The notes beneath the pieces are model-generated. The model was not told where the DNA came from and searched no databases. It saw nothing but the letters and a program-made list of their open reading frames with translations. 64,000 nt of DNA from Larsenimonas suaedae (GTDB lineage Bacteria > Pseudomonadota > Gammaproteobacteria > Pseudomonadales > Halomonadaceae). The stretch covers positions 186,001-250,000 of the forward strand of contig NZ_JAMLJI010000004.1 of assembly GCF_023712105.1 (NCBI RefSeq). The letters are read 5' to 3'. The position numbers and the translations under genes are program-made. The stretch's first letter is position 1, and each line of letters begins with the position of its first letter. Below, in pieces: positions 17,232-24,813 of the stretch.

Positions 17232-17406
17232 CTTCTATTATTTCTCCCCTGAAAATCCCCTTCTTTATATTCAAGCGCGATTACTGTGCCTGCCAGCGTG
17301 CGTCTGTGTTTTGAGTTGAGCCTGTTTTCTCAATGCTCATATGGCTTGAAGCGTATCGAAGCCTCATGGGTATGTACCCCTGTTCGAAGAGTGCCGCTAT
17401 ACCACG

Positions 17407-18591
17407 ATGCCGCTAACTGTCCGAAAAATAGAAGCAACTAAGCCAGGCCCTAAACCGATCACCCTGATCGATGGGTCGGGATTACAACTTGTGATTTCGC
17501 CTAAAGGCAGCCGTGGATGGCGTTTGCGCTATACCCGTCCTAATGGGAAACGGAACATGATGAGCCTGGGTAGCTATCCCGAGGTCACACTTGCTCAAGC
17601 GCGAGAAAAACGCACCGATGCACGTCGGCTGCTAGCGCAAGGTATTGATCCTGTAGAGCAGCGCCAGCAAGAGAAACGGGAGCAGCAGTACTCACAGGAA
17701 AGTACGTTTCGTGTTTTGGCTCATGAATGGCATGCAACGATGGCCCCTCGATGGAAAGTGACATCAAAGCGTGCCAAGGAAAGCCTCAGGGCACTCGAAA
17801 ACTACATTTTTCCTTATGTTGGTGATAAGGCTATCGAAGGGATCAAACCGCTGGAATGGCTCGAGCTATTGAAGAGGATCGAGCAGGCGGGCAAGTTCGA
17901 GCAGCGGCGTAAGGTCCACTCCTTTTGTCGTGATATCTATCGCTTTGCCATTATCACTGGGCGTGCCTCTACTAATCCGCTTTCTGAGCTTTCCAGTGCT
18001 CTCATCCCACACAAGCAAAAGAGCTTTCCTCACGTTTCCCAGGAGGAACTGCCGGAATTGGTCAATGCTATCGAGAGCTACCATAATCCCCTCGTGCGAA
18101 TTGGCCTGACACTGCTACTGATGACCGCGTTACGACCGGGCGAAATGCGCCAGGCTCGTTGGGAAGAAATCGATTTTCAGGACGCAACCTGGAGCCTGCC
18201 TTCTGACCGGGTGAAGATGGGTAGGGCGCATCGTGTTCCATTACCTACGCAAGCTTTGGCGGAGTTGAGAAAGCTCCATATGATGACTGGCCAATATGGC
18301 CTGCTATTCCCTGGGCGTAACGATCCGGCCAAGCCGCTCTCTGATGCAGCTTTTGGCATGGCGCTCAAGCGTATGGGCTTTGAGGGGCGTCATGTCCCGC
18401 ATGGCACTCGGCATGTGGTAGCCACCGGGCTCAAGGAGATGGGCTACCCCGGAGAATGGATCGAGATGCAACTTTCACATAAGCTGCCGGGCATCCAGGG
18501 CGTCTATACCCATGCCGAGCATATGGCGCCGGAGCAACGGCCAGCGATGATGCAGGCATGGGCTAATTGGCTCGAGTCTTTCAAGGTCTAA
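17407..18591 (+). CDS. Tyrosine recombinase / P4-type integrase
   Basis: The 394-aa protein has the N-terminal DUF4102 arm-binding domain (residues 1-90), a core-binding domain (about 100-200) and the catalytic domain. Catalytic residues are R243 in TALRPGEM, probably K270, H332 and R335 in HGTRH, H358 in LSHK and nucleophile Y367 in VYTHAEH. The family inserts islands into tRNA 3' ends, which matches tRNA-Arg directly upstream. No good ribosome site precedes the ATG, but the start agrees with family N-termini (MPLT). The 3' end overlaps the convergent immunity gene by 11 bases. Confidence 0.95.
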   Translation: MPLTVRKIEATKPGPKPITLIDGSGLQLVISPKGSRGWRLRYTRPNGKRNMMSLGSYPEVTLAQAREKRTDARRLLAQGIDPVEQRQQEKREQQYSQESTFRVLAHEWHATMAPRWKVTSKRAKESLRALENYIFPYVGDKAIEGIKPLEWLELLKRIEQAGKFEQRRKVHSFCRDIYRFAIITGRASTNPLSELSSALIPHKQKSFPHVSQEELPELVNAIESYHNPLVRIGLTLLLMTALRPGEMRQARWEEIDFQDATWSLPSDRVKMGRAHRVPLPTQALAELRKLHMMTGQYGLLFPGRNDPAKPLSDAAFGMALKRMGFEGRHVPHGTRHVVATGLKEMGYPGEWIEMQLSHKLPGIQGVYTHAEHMAPEQRPAMMQAWANWLESFKV

Positions 18592-19048
18592 AAAGAACTG
18601 TTGCAAGGCAATCTTTCTCGGCTTGATAAGTCAGAATAAGCCGTAGGTGATGACGTTTTGTTATAGCTATACGAAAGGTGTCCTTTGGTCCGATCATTCC
18701 AATCGGAGGTGGCCCTGGCTGAGCTTCTTGGCTTTCTATAGGATCACCAAACAGCCCAATGGCCTCGGAACGAGAGGTCGTGGAATTAAGCCCTAGTGGT
18801 AGACTGCCTGAAAACTCTTCCCCATTTTTTAAGCGTGCTCTGACCGTGATCAGGACGCGATCCAAAGCCATTGTTTCGTCCCAAAAAGTAAGCTCAACCC
18901 CTTCAAATGCGTGATAAGTCGACCATTCGCTATCAGGGAAGGTCTTGGTAAGCTGTTTAGGTTCTATAACACCACCGTCAACTAGTGCTTGATGCTGCTG
19001 GCCGATCGATTTTGCAAATTCGATTAATTTGTCTGCTTCAGTATTCAT
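18581..19048 (-). CDS. Hypothetical protein, probable immunity partner of the adjacent toxin
   Basis: I do not recognise this 155-aa protein with certainty. It is soluble, with no signal peptide or membrane span, a mixed alpha/beta pattern, many acidic residues in the N-terminal half (EADKLIEFAKSIG) and a GPPPIGMIGPKD loop near residue 110. It starts two bases after the toxin stop, with AAGGG inside the end of the toxin gene, so the pair is translationally linked. The size and this placement directly behind a polymorphic toxin are typical of immunity proteins. The function is inferred from context only. Confidence 0.6.
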   Translation of the reverse strand: MNTEADKLIEFAKSIGQQHQALVDGGVIEPKQLTKTFPDSEWSTYHAFEGVELTFWDETMALDRVLITVRARLKNGEEFSGSLPLGLNSTTSRSEAIGLFGDPIESQEAQPGPPPIGMIGPKDTFRIAITKRHHLRLILTYQAEKDCLATVLFRP

Positions 19049-19050
19049 TA

Positions 19051-20601
19051 TTAACGCCCTTGTGATCGATGTAACTCATGCAGCTGACTTCTTACAGCCT
19101 CAATTTCTTCTTCTGAGAAACCCTGGTCTGATAGAGCATCAGATATAGCGTTCACATTGCTATCAACTGTCTTGTGTATATCTTGAGCATCTGACAGTTG
19201 CCTAGCTCTAGTGTTTCTCCCGCCATAGGTCTCGCTAGCGCGCTGATGGACTTCTCTCGGAATTGCTACACTAGGTGCTTCATTGCTTATTGCTTTCAAT
19301 TCAGCTTCTGACAAGTCCGAATTGTTCGATAAAGCATTACGTTCGATGGCTTTCCGAGAGGGTATGTGATCTATATCGAGACCATCACCTTTGCTTCGTT
19401 TTGCCATATCGCTGTAGGTGCCAACTTCCAGCGGCTGTACAGGTTTGTTGAATACAATATAAAGCGGCTGAACGCCGCTATCGGCAGGGAAAACAATAAT
19501 GGCATCTTTAGAGTCGACTTCGTGACTAGGCAGCGCTGTAGAGCTTCCGCCGACATTATCTGAAATAGGAAAGACCGTAATACCACTTTGCATATCTGGG
19601 CTAACATCTGGATATTCGGTACTTAATGGTTGAACTGGGCCCTCGTTCGGTGTCCATGTGAAGGTGATACCACTTACCTCAGCTTCAAACTTTTGGCCAG
19701 CTTGGGTCGCCTGTATTACTGGTACCTGCTCAATACCTGAACCGGGGGATGTGTGTATACCACTGACCTGTAGAAGACCTTGATTATCTCGTCTAATTTG
19801 GAATCGTACTCGAGTTTCAGCAGTGCCCCCGATTTTGTTATTCAGTTCTTGAGCGCCTTGAATGGTTCCATCGCCCATTTGTGTAGGTTGGAAAATACCG
19901 GCTATTAGAAAGCCACCTGGTGTCATTCGGGCTGCTTTGGCTGTCCAACTTCCTAATCTAGCTGCCGCCTGTGTTAACACCTTGCCAGTACTGTTGACTA
20001 ACCCTCCAAGCGATATTTCACCTGTTGCTGAAGCTGTTCCAGCCAGTACTGCCATCGAACCGCTATTAGACGAAGGCTCAGAAGTAGCGCATACATCAGT
20101 GCATTCGATTCCCACACTTCTCGAGCGTGCAAAAACAGGAGTTATTACCTTCTCTGCGTTTGCTTTACTGGTATCAGGAGTATACGTCGAGGAAGCTGAC
20201 CCGCCGGAAGAGTTCACAGGGCTTCCACGATATCGTCGGCTTTCCAGAGCATGAGGATTTAAACCTCGTGCATTAAGGCGGCTCACTTCTGCTCTAACAA
20301 ATGGTGCTCGGCGATTATCGGGAATAACCCATTTAGAGCCATTCCAGCGTACTAGCCGAGTTATTTTGTAAGGGTCTCCTGGTCGATTGATCAGAAACAT
20401 TGCACCCTGAGCGACCGAATTTTTTATAGCCCGACGCATCGAGTTGATGTTTTGGTTGGATGAAGAATGACCACTTAGCTTGGAATAAAGCGCGGTTATG
20501 TCGTAATCCGATAACTCATTTAAACGGCTAGAAGCAAAAAACGGATCCTCGATCAGAGGTATATCGACCTCATCAAGCTCGAAAGGGGATATAAGGCGCA
20601 T
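19051..20601 (-). CDS. Pyocin-like polymorphic toxin with C-terminal nuclease-type domain
   Basis: The 516-aa protein has three parts. Residues 1-130 match nothing I know. Residues 185-325 hold a Gly/Ala-rich amphipathic stretch and then an S-type-pyocin-like beta domain ending FTWTPNEGPV. The C-terminal region from about 375 contains GDGLDIDHIPS (D409, D411, H412) and IPREVHQ...TYG (H452), a pattern of small HNH-like toxin domains. It therefore probably kills by cutting nucleic acid. There is no signal peptide, receptor-binding domain or PAAR/VgrG part, so the delivery route is unclear. No Shine-Dalgarno precedes the ATG, which suggests a leaderless message or a displaced 5' end. The immunity candidate follows after two bases. 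Confidence 0.7.
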   Translation of the reverse strand: MRLISPFELDEVDIPLIEDPFFASSRLNELSDYDITALYSKLSGHSSSNQNINSMRRAIKNSVAQGAMFLINRPGDPYKITRLVRWNGSKWVIPDNRRAPFVRAEVSRLNARGLNPHALESRRYRGSPVNSSGGSASSTYTPDTSKANAEKVITPVFARSRSVGIECTDVCATSEPSSNSGSMAVLAGTASATGEISLGGLVNSTGKVLTQAAARLGSWTAKAARMTPGGFLIAGIFQPTQMGDGTIQGAQELNNKIGGTAETRVRFQIRRDNQGLLQVSGIHTSPGSGIEQVPVIQATQAGQKFEAEVSGITFTWTPNEGPVQPLSTEYPDVSPDMQSGITVFPISDNVGGSSTALPSHEVDSKDAIIVFPADSGVQPLYIVFNKPVQPLEVGTYSDMAKRSKGDGLDIDHIPSRKAIERNALSNNSDLSEAELKAISNEAPSVAIPREVHQRASETYGGRNTRARQLSDAQDIHKTVDSNVNAISDALSDQGFSEEEIEAVRSQLHELHRSQGR

Positions 20602-20932
20602 AGTTAGTAAACACTAATTAGTCAAAGTCAGTTCAGCATATCAGCGTCGGCTTGGTTTCCAAATATGCCGCAAATCCGATGAGGGCCACGGATAGAGACC
20701 TAGCCCGATTAGGTGCCAGTACATGAGAAAAGGCATTAATGTTGTACTTCGTTGTAAAGCCTGCCTTTACAACGCGCGCCGCTCGAAGTCCCACGCCAGC
20801 CCCGGCAAGCTATCCCTGACCCACACAGACCGACGTGCGTTATCAGGGAGACCGCATGATTTATAGACATGGTGGCCACCTAAGGTCTCCGCATTAGCTA
20901 ACGGATTCTTTCGTTTATATAACGAGCGACCA
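20602..20932. other. Gene-free junction between the toxin and the LysE-type gene
   Basis: No coding frame of useful length is visible. The left part holds the toxin promoter region: TTGACT on the minus strand (20621-20626), an ACTAATTAGT palindrome (20613-20622) and an overlapping TTAGT/ACTAA inverted repeat (20604-20617). A perfect hairpin lies at 20750-20774. The right side returns to GC-rich sequence. I looked for a copy of the tRNA-Arg 3' end here and did not find one. Confidence 0.6.
20750..20774. repeat. Perfect 10-bp inverted repeat near the island right end
   Basis: CGTTGTAAAG and CTTTACAACG flank a five-base loop CCTGC. It could be a terminator of whatever once lay here, a recombination remnant or an operator. 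No T run follows. Confidence 0.6.
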
Positions 20933-21562
20933 TCACCGATGCGACACCGCCAACGCCCCGCCGGCGGCGATAAACAACCCCCCGGTGGTGCGGTTGAATA
21001 GCCGCACTCGGCGGGCGCTCTTGAACCAGCGGCTGATGGAACCGCCGAGGGCGGCGTAGGTGGTCATGGTGGTGAAATCGACCGCGAGCCACGTCAGCGC
21101 CAACAGCGTGAGCTGGGGCCATAGCGGCTGGCTCATATCCAGAAAGTTCGGGAACAGTGCGCCGAAAAACAGCAGGTCCTTGGGGTTGCTGAGGCCGATG
21201 CCGAGCCCCTTGCGAAAGCGCCGGCCTGTTGATGCCGCAGGCATCGGCGCATCACTTGCCGCCATGTCCACCGGCGCTGACGGGCTCATCCAGGCCTGCA
21301 CGCCCAGATAGATCAGATACCCCGCCCCGAAGACCTTGAGCGCGAGAAAGGCAAGCTCGGAGGTCGCAAGAATCGCCCCAAGCCCCAGGGCAGATAACCC
21401 CATCAGTATCAGTGAGGCGGTGACGCCGCCGGTCACCGAGGCCAGCGCCCGGCGCCGGCCGACCCGCACGCCCTGATGCATGCACAGAAGTGCGACAGGG
21501 CCTGGAAACGCGATCAACGCGGTAATCACGCTTAGGTAGGTCAACCAGATCGCCAGATCCAT
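20933..21562 (-). CDS. LysE-family amino-acid exporter
   Basis: The 209-aa membrane protein has six hydrophobic spans and the LysE signature FPGPVALLCMHQGVRVGRRRA at about residues 19-39, with FGAGYLIYLG near 78 and GLGIGLSNPKDLLFFGA near 122. It exports amino acids or derivatives; the substrate cannot be told. An ATG with AGGAG at a 5-base spacing is preferred over an in-frame GTG two codons earlier, which would overlap that site. It is not related closely enough to the LysE at 12490 to be a recent duplicate. It is divergent from the glycosyltransferase cluster. Confidence 0.9.
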   Translation of the reverse strand: MDLAIWLTYLSVITALIAFPGPVALLCMHQGVRVGRRRALASVTGGVTASLILMGLSALGLGAILATSELAFLALKVFGAGYLIYLGVQAWMSPSAPVDMAASDAPMPAASTGRRFRKGLGIGLSNPKDLLFFGALFPNFLDMSQPLWPQLTLLALTWLAVDFTTMTTYAALGGSISRWFKSARRVRLFNRTTGGLFIAAGGALAVSHR

Positions 21563-21723
21563 GGGCACTCCTGTAGATGAGGGGCGACGGGGCGAGCGCG
21601 TCGCGCGGTTCTATAAGAAGGCCCTGATTCTGTCTCAAACCCGCGGACTGGACAATCCGTGGTAGTGCTGCAATTACTTCAATAGAGGGCGCGGTGGCCC
21701 GAGATTTTTAAGAAAACCCTCAT

Positions 21724-21755
21724 GCAACGTTAATAAAACGATAAGTTTTCGTTGC
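21724..21755. repeat. Interrupted inverted repeat in the lysE-GT2 divergent promoter region
   Basis: GCAACG (21724-21729) pairs with CGTTGC (21750-21755), and inside them AAAAC pairs with GTTTT around GATAA. The region is A/T-rich and lies between divergent genes, so an operator is as likely as a hairpin in RNA. Confidence 0.4.
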
Positions 21756-21849
21756 TATTACTTGCACGCTCACGGCGCAGCGGGCAAGGCGAGCCCCGCG
21801 CGCGTTACTGACTAGCATTGATCGTCCACCCCACTAAAAGGCCTGCCCG

Positions 21850-22680
21850 ATGTCTTCTCCCCTGCTTTCGGTGTTGATTCCCGCCAAGGATGAAGCCGGC
21901 AATCTGCCCGGCCTGCTCGATGAAATCGCAGCGGCGCTCGGGGAGGTCCCGCATGAAGTTATCGTGGTCGATGACGCCTCGAGCGATGAGACCTGGACGC
22001 TTCTGACCCACCGCGCCGAGCGTGATGCACGCCTGCGCCCGCTTCGCCACGCGAAAAGCGCGGGGCAGAGCACCTCGGTGTGGCAGGCCGCCTGGGCGGC
22101 GCGCGGGGAGTGGCTGGCAACGCTTGATGGCGATGGCCAGAACGATCCGGCGGATCTGCCGGCGGCGCTTGCCAAGGCCCGTGAAACCGGCGTGACGCTG
22201 GTGGCGGGGCACCGCACCAACCGGCGCGATGACTGGCTCAAGCGGGTGTCCTCGAAAATTGCCAACCGCGTGCGCGGGGCGCTGCTCGATGACGCCACGC
22301 CGGATACCGGCTGTGGGCTGAAGGTCATTCGGCGCTCGGCGTTTCTGGTGCTTCCCTATTTCGATCACATGCACCGCTTTTTGCCGGCGCTGGTGCGGGC
22401 CCAGGGCGGCTCCTGCGTGTCGGTGCCGGTCAATCACCGCCCGCGCGGGGCCGGGCGCTCGCACTACGGCCTCAACAACCGGCTGTGGGTGGGGCTTGTC
22501 GATATGGTCGGGGTGATGTGGCTGCGTCGGCGCAGCAGGCTGCCGGCGACGTTCATCTTCGAATCCGGGCGCGAGTCCGAACCCGAGCCCCGGTCCGAGA
22601 CCGCCTCCGAGGCCGAATCCAATAAAAGAAACGCGCCGGATCTCGAGCGGCCGGCCGCCTCCGGGCAGGTGACGCCGTGA
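21850..22680 (+). CDS. GT2 polyprenyl-phosphate sugar synthase (RgtE/ArnC-like)
   Basis: The 276-aa protein is a GT-A glycosyltransferase of the DPM1/ArnC group. It has VLIPAKDEAGNLPGLL at residues 8-23, VVDDASSDETW near 40 and the metal-binding TLDGDGQNDP near 92. Such enzymes move a sugar from a nucleotide sugar to a polyprenyl phosphate on the inner face of the membrane. Unlike ArnC there are no C-terminal membrane helices; the tail is acidic and serine-rich. Its stop overlaps the start of a small LAB-N membrane protein (TGATG), which could supply the anchor, as in the rhizobial RgtE/RgtF pair. The galacturonate donor is inferred from the downstream epimerase. Confidence 0.85.
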   Translation: MSSPLLSVLIPAKDEAGNLPGLLDEIAAALGEVPHEVIVVDDASSDETWTLLTHRAERDARLRPLRHAKSAGQSTSVWQAAWAARGEWLATLDGDGQNDPADLPAALAKARETGVTLVAGHRTNRRDDWLKRVSSKIANRVRGALLDDATPDTGCGLKVIRRSAFLVLPYFDHMHRFLPALVRAQGGSCVSVPVNHRPRGAGRSHYGLNNRLWVGLVDMVGVMWLRRRSRLPATFIFESGRESEPEPRSETASEAESNKRNAPDLERPAASGQVTP

Positions 22681-22967
22681 TGCCCGAGTGGGGCTGGGTC
22701 GCGCTCGGGTTTGTCGGCCAGGCGCTCTTTTCGATGCGCTTCATCATCCAGTGGCTTGCAAGCGAGCGCGCTCGGCGCAGCATCGTGCCGGTCACGTTCT
22801 GGTTCTTCAGCCTCGGCGGCGGCGCCACGCTCCTGATCTACGCGATCTACCGCAAGGACCCGGTGTTCATCGTCGGCCAGGGCTCCGGCCTTGTGATCTA
22901 CGTCCGCAATCTGATGCTGATTCGTCGGGAGCAGCGCCAGGCGGCGCCGCCCGAGACGACCCCTTAA
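22680..22967 (+). CDS. Lipid A biosynthesis N-terminal domain protein (RgtF-like)
   Basis: This 95-aa membrane protein has three hydrophobic segments and the LAB-N signature: GQALFSMRFIIQWLASER at about residues 12-29, then FWFFSLGGGATLLIYAIYR near 41-59 and LVIYVRNLMLI near 71. It is the domain fused to LpxB in some species but here stands alone. In Rhizobium the stand-alone protein RgtF is paired with RgtE to make dodecaprenyl-phosphate galacturonate. It starts in the stop of the GT2 gene and leads into two ArnT-like genes, which fits that role. Confidence 0.85.
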   Translation: MPEWGWVALGFVGQALFSMRFIIQWLASERARRSIVPVTFWFFSLGGGATLLIYAIYRKDPVFIVGQGSGLVIYVRNLMLIRREQRQAAPPETTP

Positions 22968-22983
22968 GCGACAGGAGCCTTGC

Positions 22984-24717
22984 ATGCGCCCTTTGAACCT
23001 TGCGCCGTCGGTTACGGCGTACCGCGTTGCCTGGGCGCTGCTTGCGCTCACGGCCCTCGTCCTGATCGGCATCGGCATCGGGCTTCGTGACCCGTGGCCG
23101 GCCGATGAACCCCGCTTTGCGCTCAACGCGCTCGAGATGCTGCGCACCGGCCAGTTCTGGTTCCCGCATCGGGCCGGAGAGCTCTACCCCGATAAACCGC
23201 CGGTGTTCATGTGGGCTTCGGCGCTGTCGATCTGGCTGACAGGCTCCGTCCGGCTCGGGTTTCTGATCCCGACCGCCTTGAGCGCGTTTGGAACGCTTCT
23301 GCTGGTGGTCGATCTCAGCCGGCGCGTGTGGGGCCGCCGGGTGGCGATCTTCTCAGGCGTTGCGCTTCTGAGCGCGCTTCAGTTCATGCTGCAGGCGAAG
23401 ACCGCCCAGATCGACATGATGCTGACGCTGTTCACCACCCTTGGAAGCTACGGCATTTTGCGCCACGCGCTGCTTGGGCCGTCGAAGGGCTGGTGGCTTG
23501 CCGGCTGGGCGGCGATGGGCGTGGGCATTTTGACCAAGGGCGTCGGCATTCTGCCGCTGGCGCTGCTGCCGGCGCTGTTCTGGTTCGCGTTTCGGCGCAA
23601 GGTGTCGCCGGTGGGTGGGCGTGATCTGTTAAAGGGCGCTGGCGTTCTTCTTGCGGTCGTCGCGGCCTGGGGCGTGCCGATGATTCTGATCGCGACCTTC
23701 GGCGACGACCCGAGCCTTGCCGCCTACCGCGACAACATTCTCTTCAAGCAGACCGGCGAGCGCTACACCGACTCGTGGGTGCACGTGAAGCCCTGGTACT
23801 ACTACCTGACAAGTGTGCTGCCGTGGGCGTGGATGCCGCTGGTGCTGGCGCTGCCCTGGGCGGTGCCGGCCTGGGCGCGCCGGTTGAGGCGCGGTGACGC
23901 TCGCGTACTGATGCCGCTGAGCGCGCTGGTACTGATCGTGATGTTCTTTTCACTCTCGCCCGGCAAGCGCGGCGTCTACATGCTGCCGACGCTGCCGCTG
24001 TTGGTGTGGTCTCTGGCGCCGCTGTTGCCGGGGCTCTGGCGCCGTGCGCGGCTTCAGTGGCTGGGGGCGGGGCTGTTGGCGCTGATGGGGGCGGTGCTTC
24101 TGGTGGCGGGTGTACTCGGCGCGCTTGGCCTGCCTTCGCTTGAGGCGCTGGCCGAGCGCCACGGCGTGCATCCCTGGGGTTGGTGGGTGGTGCTCGGCCT
24201 TGCCGCAGCGGCACTTCTGGCCTGGCGCGGCCCGCGCCGGGGGCTGGAGGCGTTCGGGCTGTGGCTTTTGGTGTTCTGGGTCAGCTGGTCGACCTGGGCC
24301 TACGCCCTGCAGGACCACGCCCGCTCCCCGCGAGACATGATGACCCACGTCGAATCGATCACCGGGCAGGGCGCCTGGCTTGCGCTGCCGGACGCCGATG
24401 AGGAGTTCGTGCTGCAGGCGCGCCAGCCAAGCGTTCAGTTCGGCCACGAAACCCCCACCGCCGCGCAGTTTTCCCGTGCCTTTGCCTGGCTTCAGGCCGA
24501 GCCAGACCGCTGGCTGTTCGCACGCCGACGGCAGGCGGATGACTACCCCTGCATCGATCGCACCCGCATGCAAGACCTTGGCGTGCAAAACGGCGATCAC
24601 TGGTGGCTGATTCCGGCGGCCGCGACGCGCATGTGCACAGGCGATGCGTCTGCGGCGCCGGTATTGGTCGCGCCGACCACGCTCCCGGACCCCTCCGGCA
24701 CCGCCCCGACGCGCTAA
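22984..24717 (+). CDS. ArnT-like polyprenyl-phosphate glycosyltransferase (first copy)
   Basis: The 577-aa integral membrane protein belongs to the GT-C/PMT_2 (GT39/GT83) superfamily. The first periplasmic loop has the catalytic acidic cluster DPWPADEPRFALNALEML at about residues 36-53. Then come GELYPDKPPVFMW (66-78), many membrane helices to about residue 450, and a periplasmic C-terminal domain. These enzymes move a sugar from a polyprenyl phosphate to lipid A, core or protein on the outer face of the inner membrane. It begins 16 bases after the LAB-N gene. With the GT2, the LAB-N protein and the epimerase it probably places galacturonic acid on LPS; the acceptor site is unknown. Confidence 0.87.
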   Translation: MRPLNLAPSVTAYRVAWALLALTALVLIGIGIGLRDPWPADEPRFALNALEMLRTGQFWFPHRAGELYPDKPPVFMWASALSIWLTGSVRLGFLIPTALSAFGTLLLVVDLSRRVWGRRVAIFSGVALLSALQFMLQAKTAQIDMMLTLFTTLGSYGILRHALLGPSKGWWLAGWAAMGVGILTKGVGILPLALLPALFWFAFRRKVSPVGGRDLLKGAGVLLAVVAAWGVPMILIATFGDDPSLAAYRDNILFKQTGERYTDSWVHVKPWYYYLTSVLPWAWMPLVLALPWAVPAWARRLRRGDARVLMPLSALVLIVMFFSLSPGKRGVYMLPTLPLLVWSLAPLLPGLWRRARLQWLGAGLLALMGAVLLVAGVLGALGLPSLEALAERHGVHPWGWWVVLGLAAAALLAWRGPRRGLEAFGLWLLVFWVSWSTWAYALQDHARSPRDMMTHVESITGQGAWLALPDADEEFVLQARQPSVQFGHETPTAAQFSRAFAWLQAEPDRWLFARRRQADDYPCIDRTRMQDLGVQNGDHWWLIPAAATRMCTGDASAAPVLVAPTTLPDPSGTAPTR

Positions 24718-24813
24718 CGCGCGGGGCGGGTGAGAAAACCTGCGCCACGTAATGCTCCCTTAAGGTCGGCGAGGCCATGATGGCGCTCGCTACCGTTTTG
24801 GACCGAGGCCACC

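Larger units (their letters stand above)
17232..20932. mobile_element. tRNA-Arg-linked genomic island with toxin and immunity genes
   Basis: The stretch runs from the tRNA-Arg 3' end to the LysE-type gene. It holds a tyrosine integrase, a probable immunity gene and a pyocin-like toxin, all visibly richer in A/T and with codon use unlike the GC-rich flanks. I could not find a repeat of the tRNA 3' end on the right, so the right boundary is only approximate and the element may be a decayed remnant. Mobility genes other than the integrase are absent. Confidence 0.7.

Noticed and set aside
17232-17406. A second tRNA after tRNA-Arg
   Set aside because: No cloverleaf or T-loop is visible in the gap.
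20604-20626. LexA box controlling the toxin
   Set aside because: No CTGT-N8-ACAG motif is present. The palindromes ACTAATTAGT and TTAGT/ACTAA do not fit.
20602-20932. attR copy of the tRNA-Arg 3' end
   Set aside because: No stretch matches GGTTCGAATCC or the acceptor end. An 8-base resemblance near 20774 is no better than chance.
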